DNA from: DASXTS01 sp036505275
GTDB lineage: Bacteria; Actinomycetota; Actinomycetes; Mycobacteriales; Pseudonocardiaceae
Assembly: GCA_036505275.1 (NCBI GenBank)
Contig: DASXTS010000290.1
Span: 1-5,157 of the forward strand
Length of the DNA: 5,157 nt
Direction: 5' to 3'
How positions within the stretch are numbered: the first letter of the stretch is position 1; each line of letters begins with the position of its first letter. Under the pieces are notes generated by a model. It was given only the letters and a program-made list of their open reading frames with translations. It did not search any database and was not told the DNA's origin. This document shows positions 1 through 5,157 of this stretch, in pieces. A program made the position numbers and the translations under genes.

Positions 1-122
1 GTCCGCTCAGAGGCCGCATCGTCATCGCCCGCGGCCGGGACGCCTCCGACGTCGCGATGGCCACCACCTTCGGCGCGCCCGTACTGGAGTCGATGGTCGT
101 ACACGCCGAGGAGCTACCGTGA
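1..122 (+). CDS. C-terminal tail of an unidentified protein (5' end outside window)
   Basis: An open frame enters from the left edge (first full codon at base 3) and stops with TGA at 120-122. It encodes about 39 residues, including the stretches GRIVIARGRD and FGAPVLESMV and ending in EELP. Third positions are almost all G or C, as expected for coding DNA here, and the stop overlaps the start of the next gene (TGATG), so the frame is very likely real. I do not recognise the family from so short a tail. Transglutaminase-like genes of this type often follow circularly permuted ATP-grasp or alpha-E proteins, but this tail does not look like the ends of those families that I can recall, so no function is assigned. 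Confidence 0.7.
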   Translation, partial: PLRGRIVIARGRDASDVAMATTFGAPVLESMVVHAEELP

Positions 123-1012
123 TGACCATCGACGACAGTACCTTCAAGGCCCCCCTGCTCGACCATGACGGCCTCGACCTGCGGTTGGCCGAGCGGATCA
201 CCTACCGACTCGAGCAAGGCTTTCGCTACGACTACGACGCCCCGGTCGAGTCCGTGCGGCACCGGTTGGTCGTCGTGCCTCCGGCCCGCCACGGCGATCT
301 GCACCGGCGCGCGCACCGGGTGGACGTGACCGGTGCGGCCGCGCGGCGGCGGGTGCGGCGCGATGCGGCGGGCAACACCATCGTTCAGGTCCATGCCGAG
401 CGGGTCGAGTGCGCCGTCGAGTTCCGGGTCATGGCGATCATCGAGCGACTCCGGGGCGACGGAATGCCCGTGCTGCCGTTGTCATCGCTGGCGGATCCGC
501 GGCTGCTGCGGCCCACCAGGCTCACCGCCGCCGACGACCGCCTCCGCTCGTGGGCCGCCGACATCCTACGCGGCGGAGACGGGCAGCTCGAACTGGCCGA
601 GCGGATCTGTAGCGAGGTGCACGCGGCCATCACCTACGCGTCCGGCGCGACGACGGTGCGCACCACCGCGGCCGAGGCGCTGGCCGGCGGCCGCGGCGTC
701 TGCCAGGACACCGCGCACCTGATGCTTGCGCTCTGCCACCTCGTCGACCTGCCGGCGCGCTATGTGTCCGGGCACCTGCTAGGCCAGGGCGGCACGCACG
801 CCTGGGTCGAGGTCGTCGTGCCCCGAGGCGGCCAGGCGGTTGCGGTGCCGTTCGACCCATGCCACGGCCGGCGCGCAGGCACCGGACACGTCACGGTCGC
901 GATCGGACGCGACTACGCCGACGTCGCCCCGACGTCGGGCTCCTACGTCGGCACGTCCGCCAGTCGGCTGACCACCAGCCGCCGTGTGGGCGTGATCGCG
1001 GTGGCCGCCTGA
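122..1012 (+). CDS. Transglutaminase-like cysteine protease/amidase family protein
   Basis: This is a 296-residue protein with two parts. Residues about 22-110 match the bacterial transglutaminase N-terminal domain (beta-rich, with YRLEQGFRYDYDAPVES). Residues about 155-250 form the transglutaminase-like core. The papain-type triad is visible: Cys194 in GRGVCQDTAH, His226 in GGTHAWVEV and Asp245 in PFDPCHGR. The tail with GRDYADVAPTSGSY is also typical of the family. No signal peptide or membrane segment is seen, so it is probably cytosolic. Members act as proteases, amidases or peptide-modifying enzymes; the substrate is unknown. ATG at 122 is chosen because GAGGAG at 108-113 sits 8 bases upstream; GTG at 119 is the alternative. 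The start overlaps the stop of the upstream gene, which implies translational coupling and a shared operon. The length fits the family. The family call is firm and the biological role is not. Confidence 0.93.
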   Translation: MTIDDSTFKAPLLDHDGLDLRLAERITYRLEQGFRYDYDAPVESVRHRLVVVPPARHGDLHRRAHRVDVTGAAARRRVRRDAAGNTIVQVHAERVECAVEFRVMAIIERLRGDGMPVLPLSSLADPRLLRPTRLTAADDRLRSWAADILRGGDGQLELAERICSEVHAAITYASGATTVRTTAAEALAGGRGVCQDTAHLMLALCHLVDLPARYVSGHLLGQGGTHAWVEVVVPRGGQAVAVPFDPCHGRRAGTGHVTVAIGRDYADVAPTSGSYVGTSASRLTTSRRVGVIAVAA

Positions 1013-1020
1013 GCCAAAGC

Positions 1021-1040
1021 CGCTGTCACTCGTCACAGCG
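1021..1040 (+). terminator. Short inverted repeat after the transglutaminase-like gene, weak terminator candidate
   Basis: CGCTGT and ACAGCG form a perfect 6-bp stem with an 8-base loop, starting 9 bases after the stop codon of the + strand gene. No T-tract follows, so intrinsic termination is uncertain; high-GC actinomycetes often lack the tract. An 8-base direct repeat ACTCGTCA (1028-1035 and 1041-1048) overlaps the hairpin. Confidence 0.3.
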
Positions 1041-1214
1041 ACTCGTCATGAACTCTGCGCGCTTTCCCAGCGTCGTCCGCGCCTTCGCGCCGCCCGCGAT
1101 CTTGTGCTCCGGGCAGTCCTGCAATGCGACCGCCGGCCCCTGCGACCGCCGGCCCTGCGACGACAAGGCCCGTCCGCAGGCGACATGCCCGACGACGGCC
1201 GGGACGATCACCAT
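1026..1214 (-). CDS. Possible small hypothetical protein, or remnant of a decayed gene
   Basis: This 62-codon leftward frame starts at ATG 1214 (MVIVPAVVGHVACGRAL) and ends at a TGA at 1026-1028. It includes DCPEHKIAGGAKARTTLGKR. By hand count, G+C is about two-thirds, just over half and nearly nine-tenths at codon positions 1, 2 and 3, the pattern of real genes in this window. The frame stays open upstream of the ATG, with a protein-like stretch YGDVRGLLDGHSH before it. A different frame looks coding-like just before that (RDVRGKPLLGETV, bases about 1250-1288), as if a frameshift had occurred. No convincing ribosome binding site precedes ATG 1214. A tandem repeat lies inside it. I recognise no family. 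It lies 3' of the dioxygenase gene on the same strand. It could be a small gene, a frameshifted remnant or chance. Confidence 0.25.
   Translation of the reverse strand: MVIVPAVVGHVACGRALSSQGRRSQGPAVALQDCPEHKIAGGAKARTTLGKRAEFMTSRCDE
1125..1161. repeat. Tandem repeat, 15/16-bp unit, about 2.4 copies
   Basis: The unit TGCGACCGCCGGCCC(C) occurs at 1125-1140 (16 bp) and 1141-1155 (15 bp), followed by a partial TGCGAC at 1156-1161. The copies differ only by one C in a run, which suggests slippage or a recent local duplication. It falls between genes, or inside the doubtful small frame on the - strand. Confidence 0.8.
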
Positions 1215-1236
1215 GTGCGAATGCCCGTCGAGCAGG

Positions 1237-1291
1237 CCGCGGACGTCGCCGTACGGTCTCGCCGAGCAACGGCTTGCCCCGGACGTCGCGG
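1237..1291 (-). terminator. Imperfect hairpin just 3' of the dioxygenase gene, terminator candidate
   Basis: Read on the - strand, CCGCGACGTC (1291-1282) can pair with GACGTCCGCGG (1247-1237) as a 10-bp stem with one bulged C. Nested inside are GCCGT/ACGGC and CTC/GAG pairs. It begins about five bases after the dioxygenase stop codon, so it could end or protect the three-gene transcript. There is no U-tract, and because GACGTC is self-complementary the arms also read as a direct repeat (CGGACGTCGC at 1240-1249 and 1280-1289). The folding is by eye only. Confidence 0.3.
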
Positions 1292-1296
1292 CTGGA

Positions 1297-2511
1297 TCAC
1301 GGGGTCGCCTCCCCCGTGCCGCGGCCCGCCCATGTCCAGGCGTAGCCGGGGTCCTCGCAGGCCAGGCCGCCCTCGCCCAGCTCCAGGGGGCGGAACGTGT
1401 CGACCATCACGGCGAGCTCGTCGAAAACCTCCACCCCGAGGCTGGCCTCGGCCGCGCCGGGCTGTGGGCCGTGTGCGTGCCCGCCCGGGTGCAGCGATAT
1501 CGAGCCGACCCCGATGCCCGAACCCTTGCGGGCCTCGTAGTCGCCGCCGACGTAGAACATCACCTCGTCGGAGTCGACGTTGGAGTGGTAGTACGGCACC
1601 GGGATCGCCTGTGGGTGGTAGTCCACCTTGCGCGGCACGAAGTTGCACACCACGAAGTTGTGCCCCTCGAATACCTGGTGCACAGGCGGCGGCTGGTGCA
1701 CTCGCCCGGTGATGGGTTCAAAGTCGGCGATGTTGAACGCATACGGGTACAGGCAGCCGTCCCAGCCCACGACGTCGAACGGATGCGTCGGATAGGTGAT
1801 CACCGTCCCGGCGATGCCGCCCGGACCCGGGCCGCGATGCTTGACGAGCACGTCCACGTCGTCCCCGTCGACAAGCAGCGGCGAGACCGGCGCGCGCAGG
1901 TCCCGCTCGCAGTACGGCGCGTGTTCGAGGAACTGCCCGTACCGGGAGAGGTACCGCTTCGGCGGTGCGATGTGGGAGTTGGCCTCGATCGCGTAGGCGC
2001 GCAGCGGCTGATCCCCGGTGGGCACCCAACGGTGTGTCGCCCCCCGCGGGATCACCACGTAGTCGCCCTGCCCGAGCTCCAACACACCGAACACCGTCTC
2101 CACCCGCGCGGTGCCGGACTCGAGGAAGACACACTCGTCGCCGATCCCGTTGCGATACAGCGGCGAGGGCTCACCGGCGACGATGTAGGAGATCCGCACG
2201 TCGCCGTTGCCCAGCACCAGCCGGCGGCCGGTCACCACGTCGGCGGCCTTCCACTCCTGTCCGGGGAACAGCGAATGTAGCCGCAGGTGCCGCGGCCGCA
2301 GCGGGTAGTTTGCCGTCGTGCCCAGGTCGGATAGCTGCCACGGCCTGGTGTCCACGATCGCCGACGGGATCGCGCGGTGGTACAGCAGCGACGAAGCCGA
2401 GGAGAATCCCTCCTCGCCCATCAACTCCTCGCAGTACAGCCCGCCGTCGGGACGGCGGAACTGGGTGTGGCGCTTGTGCGGCACCTCGCCGGCAGTGCGG
2501 TAGTACGGCAT
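1297..2511 (-). CDS. hmgA: Homogentisate 1,2-dioxygenase family protein
   Basis: This 404-residue non-haem Fe(II) cupin dioxygenase belongs to a family that opens the ring of homogentisate to maleylacetoacetate. The N-terminus (PYYRTAGEVPHKRHTQFRR) and GEEGFSSASSLLYHR are characteristic of the bacterial form. By alignment from memory with human HGD, the iron ligands are His309 (PYYHSN), Glu316 (DSDEVMF) and His347 (HAHGP). GDYEARKG matches the human GHYEAKQG stretch, so Tyr325 falls at a known substrate-contacting tyrosine. His272 or His278 may be the second-sphere base. One extra residue lies between His309 and Glu316 compared with human HGD, and the protein is somewhat shorter than the roughly 440 residues usual for the classical enzyme. 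ATG at 2511 is preceded by AAGGAT (2524-2519). It is the last gene of the operon, 32 bases after the hydroxylase. Whether homogentisate itself or a related hydroquinone is the substrate is not settled; the symbol denotes the family. Confidence 0.9.
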   Translation of the reverse strand: MPYYRTAGEVPHKRHTQFRRPDGGLYCEELMGEEGFSSASSLLYHRAIPSAIVDTRPWQLSDLGTTANYPLRPRHLRLHSLFPGQEWKAADVVTGRRLVLGNGDVRISYIVAGEPSPLYRNGIGDECVFLESGTARVETVFGVLELGQGDYVVIPRGATHRWVPTGDQPLRAYAIEANSHIAPPKRYLSRYGQFLEHAPYCERDLRAPVSPLLVDGDDVDVLVKHRGPGPGGIAGTVITYPTHPFDVVGWDGCLYPYAFNIADFEPITGRVHQPPPVHQVFEGHNFVVCNFVPRKVDYHPQAIPVPYYHSNVDSDEVMFYVGGDYEARKGSGIGVGSISLHPGGHAHGPQPGAAEASLGVEVFDELAVMVDTFRPLELGEGGLACEDPGYAWTWAGRGTGEATP

Positions 2512-2543
2512 GGTGGCGATCCTTGCGTGCGTCAGTCTTGCGG

Positions 2544-4154
2544 TCAGGTCGGTTCGCCGAGCATCCGGCGGGTCGCCGCGCGCACGGTCTGCGGTTGGGG
2601 GTCGGTGAGCACGGCAGCCACGTGCCCGTCGGGCCGGATCAGCCACGCCTCGCCCGGTCGCGAATCCAGCGCGGCCGCGACGGTGTCGTCGACATCGATG
2701 TCGGCGAGCCGGAGCACGCGCCCTGGCGCATCGGTCGCTTCCTTGAGGGCGGCGGTCACCGCGGCGGCGTCTACGCCGTCCATGGTCAGCACGAGCAGGC
2801 CGTCGCGGACCAGCTCGCGCAGCCGGCTCACCTCCGGGCCCTGCGGCGCGGACACCGGCGCGTCGGGCACGATGACGCCCGGCGCTGCCGGAGGCGTCTC
2901 GCCCTTGGGCGGCCGACCGGGAAACGTCCGCTCGGGGCTGGGCGTGGTGAGCGGCGAGTCGATGTACCAGAAGGGTTCGGCGAACCGGCCGGAGTCGACG
3001 CGGGCCCGCGCCTGCGGGTCGGTGAGGGCGCGTCCGAGGAGGTCCCGCCGGGTGCGCCATTCCTCGTCGTTCTGCGGCACAAGGAAGCGCATGGTCGCGC
3101 TGGTGACGTCGATGTTCTCCAGGGCGGCGGCGAGTCGCTCGACGTGGTAGCTGTCCAGCAACGCGTCGGGGGCCCAGCCGTGCAGCACGAACGCCAGCTT
3201 CCACGCGGCGTTCTCCGCGTCCGGCACACCGGAGTTGAGTCCGCGGGCGCCGAACGGGGCGACCAGGTGGGCGCAGTCCCCGGCGAGCAGCACCCGATCG
3301 ACCCGCATCCGGTCCACGTGCCGGGCGTGGAAGCGGTACACCGACTTCCACACGATGTCGTACGGGCGGTCACCGGTGATCTTCCGGATCCGCGCGTCGA
3401 GCGCGCCGCTGGCCTGCTCCGCCTCGAGGTCGAAGCCGGCCGGTACCTGCCAGTCGATGCGGTAGGTCGAGTCCGGGCAGGGGTGGATGAGCACCTGCCG
3501 GTCCGGGTTCCATTCAGGATCGAAGTAGAACCGGCGCTCGCGTTCCCACCCGGGCAGCTCGGCGTGGATGTCGCAGATCAGGAACCGGTCGTCGAACGTG
3601 TGCCCGGCGAAGCTGACCCCGAGCAGGTGCCGGAGGCGGTCGGCGCGGGCGCCGCCGGCCGCGACGGCGTACGCCGCCCGTAGTCGGGTCTCGCCCCGCC
3701 CGGTCGCGCAGGTGAGCATGACGCCGGAGTCGTCCTGGGCGATGTCGGTGACCTCGTGTCCCCAGCGCACGTCGATGAGCGACTGCTTGGCGATCTGGGC
3801 GTCGAGGATCTGCTCGGTCCGGGACTGGGAGATGTTCACGAACGGCGGCAGTGGTGAGCGTCCGCGGTCGACGAACGACCAGGCGAACAGCTCGCGGTCG
3901 CGGTAGAAGGTGCGGGCCGTGGTCCAGGTCAACCCCTCGTCGGCGATCTGCTGGGCGCCGACGGCCGCCCACACGTCCAGCACGTCTCGTTGCTGGCAGA
4001 TTGCCTTCGATCCCACCGCGTCCCGTTCCGGTCGGCCGTCGAGCAGCAGCACCGGGATGTCCCAGCGGGCGAGCAGCAGTGCCGCGGTCTGCCCGACCGG
4101 GCCGTTGCCGATCACCGCTACCGGCGGGCCGGCGTATCGAGGCAACGACGCCAT
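2544..4154 (-). CDS. FAD-dependent aromatic-ring monooxygenase (MhpA/PheA-type)
   Basis: This 536-residue group A flavoprotein hydroxylase would use NAD(P)H and O2 to add a hydroxyl to a phenolic ring. The N-terminal Rossmann fold has GNGPVG (residues 16-21) with Asp39 ending the second strand (VLLLDGRPE), where Glu is usual. NISQSRTEQIL (107-117) matches the family's conserved region. The FAD-ribityl motif is LLAGDCAHLVAPFGARGLNSG (289-309), followed by DAENAAWKLAF. The normally conserved DG motif (DGARS) reads GGARA at 167-171. Residues about 440-536 form the thioredoxin-like C-terminal domain, ending near AWLIRPDGHVAAVL. Length is normal for MhpA-like enzymes. ATG at 4154 follows the stop of the preceding gene by one base, with AGGG eight bases upstream; the open frame extends further upstream to 4256, but that part lies within the preceding gene in another frame. 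Its position before the ring-cleaving dioxygenase suggests it makes a para-diol such as homogentisate; the real substrate is unknown. Confidence 0.92.
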   Translation of the reverse strand: MASLPRYAGPPVAVIGNGPVGQTAALLLARWDIPVLLLDGRPERDAVGSKAICQQRDVLDVWAAVGAQQIADEGLTWTTARTFYRDRELFAWSFVDRGRSPLPPFVNISQSRTEQILDAQIAKQSLIDVRWGHEVTDIAQDDSGVMLTCATGRGETRLRAAYAVAAGGARADRLRHLLGVSFAGHTFDDRFLICDIHAELPGWERERRFYFDPEWNPDRQVLIHPCPDSTYRIDWQVPAGFDLEAEQASGALDARIRKITGDRPYDIVWKSVYRFHARHVDRMRVDRVLLAGDCAHLVAPFGARGLNSGVPDAENAAWKLAFVLHGWAPDALLDSYHVERLAAALENIDVTSATMRFLVPQNDEEWRTRRDLLGRALTDPQARARVDSGRFAEPFWYIDSPLTTPSPERTFPGRPPKGETPPAAPGVIVPDAPVSAPQGPEVSRLRELVRDGLLVLTMDGVDAAAVTAALKEATDAPGRVLRLADIDVDDTVAAALDSRPGEAWLIRPDGHVAAVLTDPQPQTVRAATRRMLGEPT

Positions 4155-4155
4155 C

Positions 4156-5118
4156 TCAATTGCCCTGCAGCTGGTCCCAGACCTCGCGGTCGCGCTGGGC
4201 GGTCCAGATCCGCGGCCAGTCGATGCCGTGCAACTCGTCCCACAGCCGGGACACATTGAAAGGCAGGCAGTGTTCGAAGATGGGCCATCCGCCGAACGTC
4301 GGCGCCAGCGCCTCGCGGGCGGCTTCGAATGCCTCCTTGAGCGTCCCGCCCCGCGTGTGCACCGCGCCGACCTTGTCCCGCATCACCAGCAGGAAGTCGC
4401 GGGTCTGCTCGATCGCCGCGTCGACCGCCTGCCGGCCCCGCGGGACCGTGCCCCGCCCGCCGACCAGCGCCTGCGCGCCGAACGCCGCGACCCCGTCCAG
4501 CGTCGTCGTCGACCAGTCGGCGTGGAAGGCGTCCCCGGTGTAGAGCGCGGCCTGCGCCTCCACCAGGTCGCCGGCGAACAGGATTCGTTGCCGCGGCAAC
4601 CACGCCACGATGTCCCCGGCGGTGTGCCCCCGGCCACAGTACTGCAGCACCAGCTCACCGCGATCTCCGCCCAGGTCGATGGTCAGCCGGTCGGTGAAGG
4701 TCACATCCGGCCACGTCAGCCCCGGGATCGACGCCGGATGCTTGAACAGCCGCGGCATCCGGGCGTACTCGGACTCCCAGTCCTGCTTGCCGCGCTCCGC
4801 GATGAGCCTGCGGGTGTTCTCGTGCGCGACGATCACCTCGGCGTCGAACGCCGATGCTCCGAGCACCCGCACCGCGTGGTAGTGGCTGAGGACGAGGTAC
4901 TTCACCGGCTTGTCGGTGTGCTCGCGCAGCCGCGCGAGCCACTCGGATGCCGCCACCGGCGTCGCCCGCGCCTCGAACGCGACGAGGAAGTCCTCCCCCT
5001 CGATGGCGCCCACATTCGGGTCACCCTCCGCGGTCAGCGCATACACCCCCTCGGCGAGCACCTCGAGGGTCTCGGTCTTCTCGACGAGATCTGCGGAAGA
5101 CGCGAAAGGCTTGACCAC
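4156..5118 (-). CDS. MBL-fold (metallo-beta-lactamase superfamily) protein with altered metal site
   Basis: This 320-residue protein has the alpha-beta-beta-alpha metallo-hydrolase layout: an N-terminal strand region (LAEGVYALTAEG), metal motif 1 at LSHYHAVRVLGAS (77-89), motif 2 at GRGHTAGD (162-169), motif 3 at LFAGDLVEA (180-188), and motif 4 at VGGRGTVPRG (219-228). His79, His81, His165 and Asp184 are kept. The Asp and His that complete HxHxDH are Val83 and Arg84, and the final His of GHG is Arg222. The binuclear site is therefore incomplete, and at most a mononuclear centre seems likely. Nearby His254 and His283 could substitute, but this cannot be judged here. There is no signal peptide, so it is probably cytosolic. 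The start is GTG at 5118, with AGGGGG (5130-5125) six bases upstream. It is the first gene of the operon and nearly touches the hydroxylase gene. It could be an esterase- or lactonase-like hydrolase, a thioesterase, an iron enzyme or a non-catalytic binder. Confidence 0.9.
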   Translation of the reverse strand: MVKPFASSADLVEKTETLEVLAEGVYALTAEGDPNVGAIEGEDFLVAFEARATPVAASEWLARLREHTDKPVKYLVLSHYHAVRVLGASAFDAEVIVAHENTRRLIAERGKQDWESEYARMPRLFKHPASIPGLTWPDVTFTDRLTIDLGGDRGELVLQYCGRGHTAGDIVAWLPRQRILFAGDLVEAQAALYTGDAFHADWSTTTLDGVAAFGAQALVGGRGTVPRGRQAVDAAIEQTRDFLLVMRDKVGAVHTRGGTLKEAFEAAREALAPTFGGWPIFEHCLPFNVSRLWDELHGIDWPRIWTAQRDREVWDQLQGN

Positions 5119-5136
5119 CGGACACCCCCTGCCGTA

Positions 5137-5153
5137 TTTCTATAGTAGAGAAA
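5137..5153. promoter_or_regulatory. 17-bp near-perfect palindrome with -10-like hexamer: operator/promoter candidate
   Basis: TTTCTATAGTAGAGAAA pairs with itself at 7 of 8 positions around a central base, in an AT-rich patch unlike the rest of the window. On the - strand it contains TACTAT (5147-5142), a good actinobacterial -10 hexamer. This would start transcription near 5135 and give a leader of about 17 bases to the GTG at 5118, with the AGGGGG ribosome binding site inside it. The matching -35 would lie beyond the right edge. A palindrome over a -10 is the usual layout for a repressor site. On the + strand the same patch reads TATAGT, so a divergent promoter is possible; no + strand gene starts inside the window. 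Confidence 0.5.
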
Positions 5154-5157
5154 CAAG

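Larger units (their letters stand above)
1013..1296. other. Convergent intergenic region
   Basis: This 284-base gap separates the + strand transglutaminase-like gene from the 3' end of the - strand operon. It holds the two hairpins, the tandem repeat and the doubtful 62-codon leftward frame described separately. I see no tRNA, no insertion-sequence ends and no promoter-like AT-rich patch. The size is generous for a convergent junction in a compact genome, which fits either a small unrecognised gene or decayed coding sequence. Confidence 0.7.

Noticed and set aside
1033..1269. TTG-started leftward frame of 78 codons in the intergenic region
   Set aside because: Beyond its first few codons it becomes Arg-rich and loses the expected codon-position bias; the neighbouring frame at 1026-1214 is more coding-like.
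859..2280. Long + strand open frame of 473 codons
   Set aside because: It overlaps the 3' end of the transglutaminase-like gene and runs antisense to the well-supported dioxygenase gene. Its translation matches no family I know and is the usual by-product of GC-rich third positions.
2512..3351. N-terminal extension of the dioxygenase frame, which stays open back to 3351
   Set aside because: The extension lies inside the hydroxylase gene in another frame and has Arg/Gly/Ala-rich low-information sequence. The family N-terminus (PYYRTAGEVP) and a ribosome binding site fix the start at 2511.
1965..3683. Long + strand open frame of 572 codons
   Set aside because: It is antisense to the dioxygenase and hydroxylase genes, is Arg/Pro/Ala-rich and has no motifs; a shadow frame.
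4155..4256. Upstream start at 4256 for the hydroxylase
   Set aside because: The extra 34 residues have no family match and lie within the 3' end of the MBL-fold gene. The Rossmann fold begins about 11 residues after ATG 4154, as is normal.
5111..5140. TTGACC with a TATTTC further right as a + strand promoter
   Set aside because: The -35 lies inside the MBL-fold gene and the -10 match is poor. The better hexamer TATAGT at 5141 would be spaced 24 bases from TTGACC, which is too far.
3910..5145. Long + strand open frame of 411 codons
   Set aside because: It is antisense to the MBL-fold gene and the start of the hydroxylase gene. Both - strand genes have recognisable motifs and start sites and this frame has none.

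Overview
The window is high-GC DNA with strong third-position G/C bias and mostly ATG/GTG starts behind purine-rich ribosome binding sites. Together with the protein subfamilies seen, this points to an actinomycete; the genus cannot be fixed from this stretch.

Left part, + strand (1-1012). The C-terminal tail of an unrecognised protein runs in from the left edge. Its stop codon overlaps, as TGATG, the start of a complete transglutaminase-like protein with an intact Cys-His-Asp triad. The two genes are almost certainly translationally coupled.

Middle (1013-1296). A 284-base stretch separates the rightward pair from a leftward operon. It holds two hairpin-forming inverted repeats, which are possible terminators for the convergent units. 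It also holds a 15/16-bp tandem repeat and a 62-codon leftward reading frame with coding-like base periodicity but no recognisable family; this may be a small gene or a decayed remnant.

Right part, - strand (1297-5118). A compact three-gene operon is transcribed right to left: an MBL-fold (metallo-beta-lactamase superfamily) protein, an FAD-dependent aromatic-ring hydroxylase of the MhpA/PheA type, and a homogentisate 1,2-dioxygenase family cupin. The first two genes are separated by one base and the last two by 32 bases. A near-perfect 17-bp palindrome, embedding a -10-like hexamer, lies just upstream of the first gene and is a good operator/promoter candidate.

The natural reading is an aromatic catabolic module. 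The flavoprotein would hydroxylate a phenolic compound to a para-diol such as homogentisate, and the dioxygenase would open the ring. The MBL-fold protein would act on a substrate or intermediate, or have a binding role. No maleylacetoacetate isomerase, fumarylacetoacetase, transporter or regulator is in the window, so the pathway must be completed elsewhere. The most unusual point is the MBL-fold protein: it keeps the site-1 metal ligands (HxH, third His, bridging Asp) but has lost every site-2-specific ligand (HxHxDH reads HYHAVR, and GHG reads GRG).
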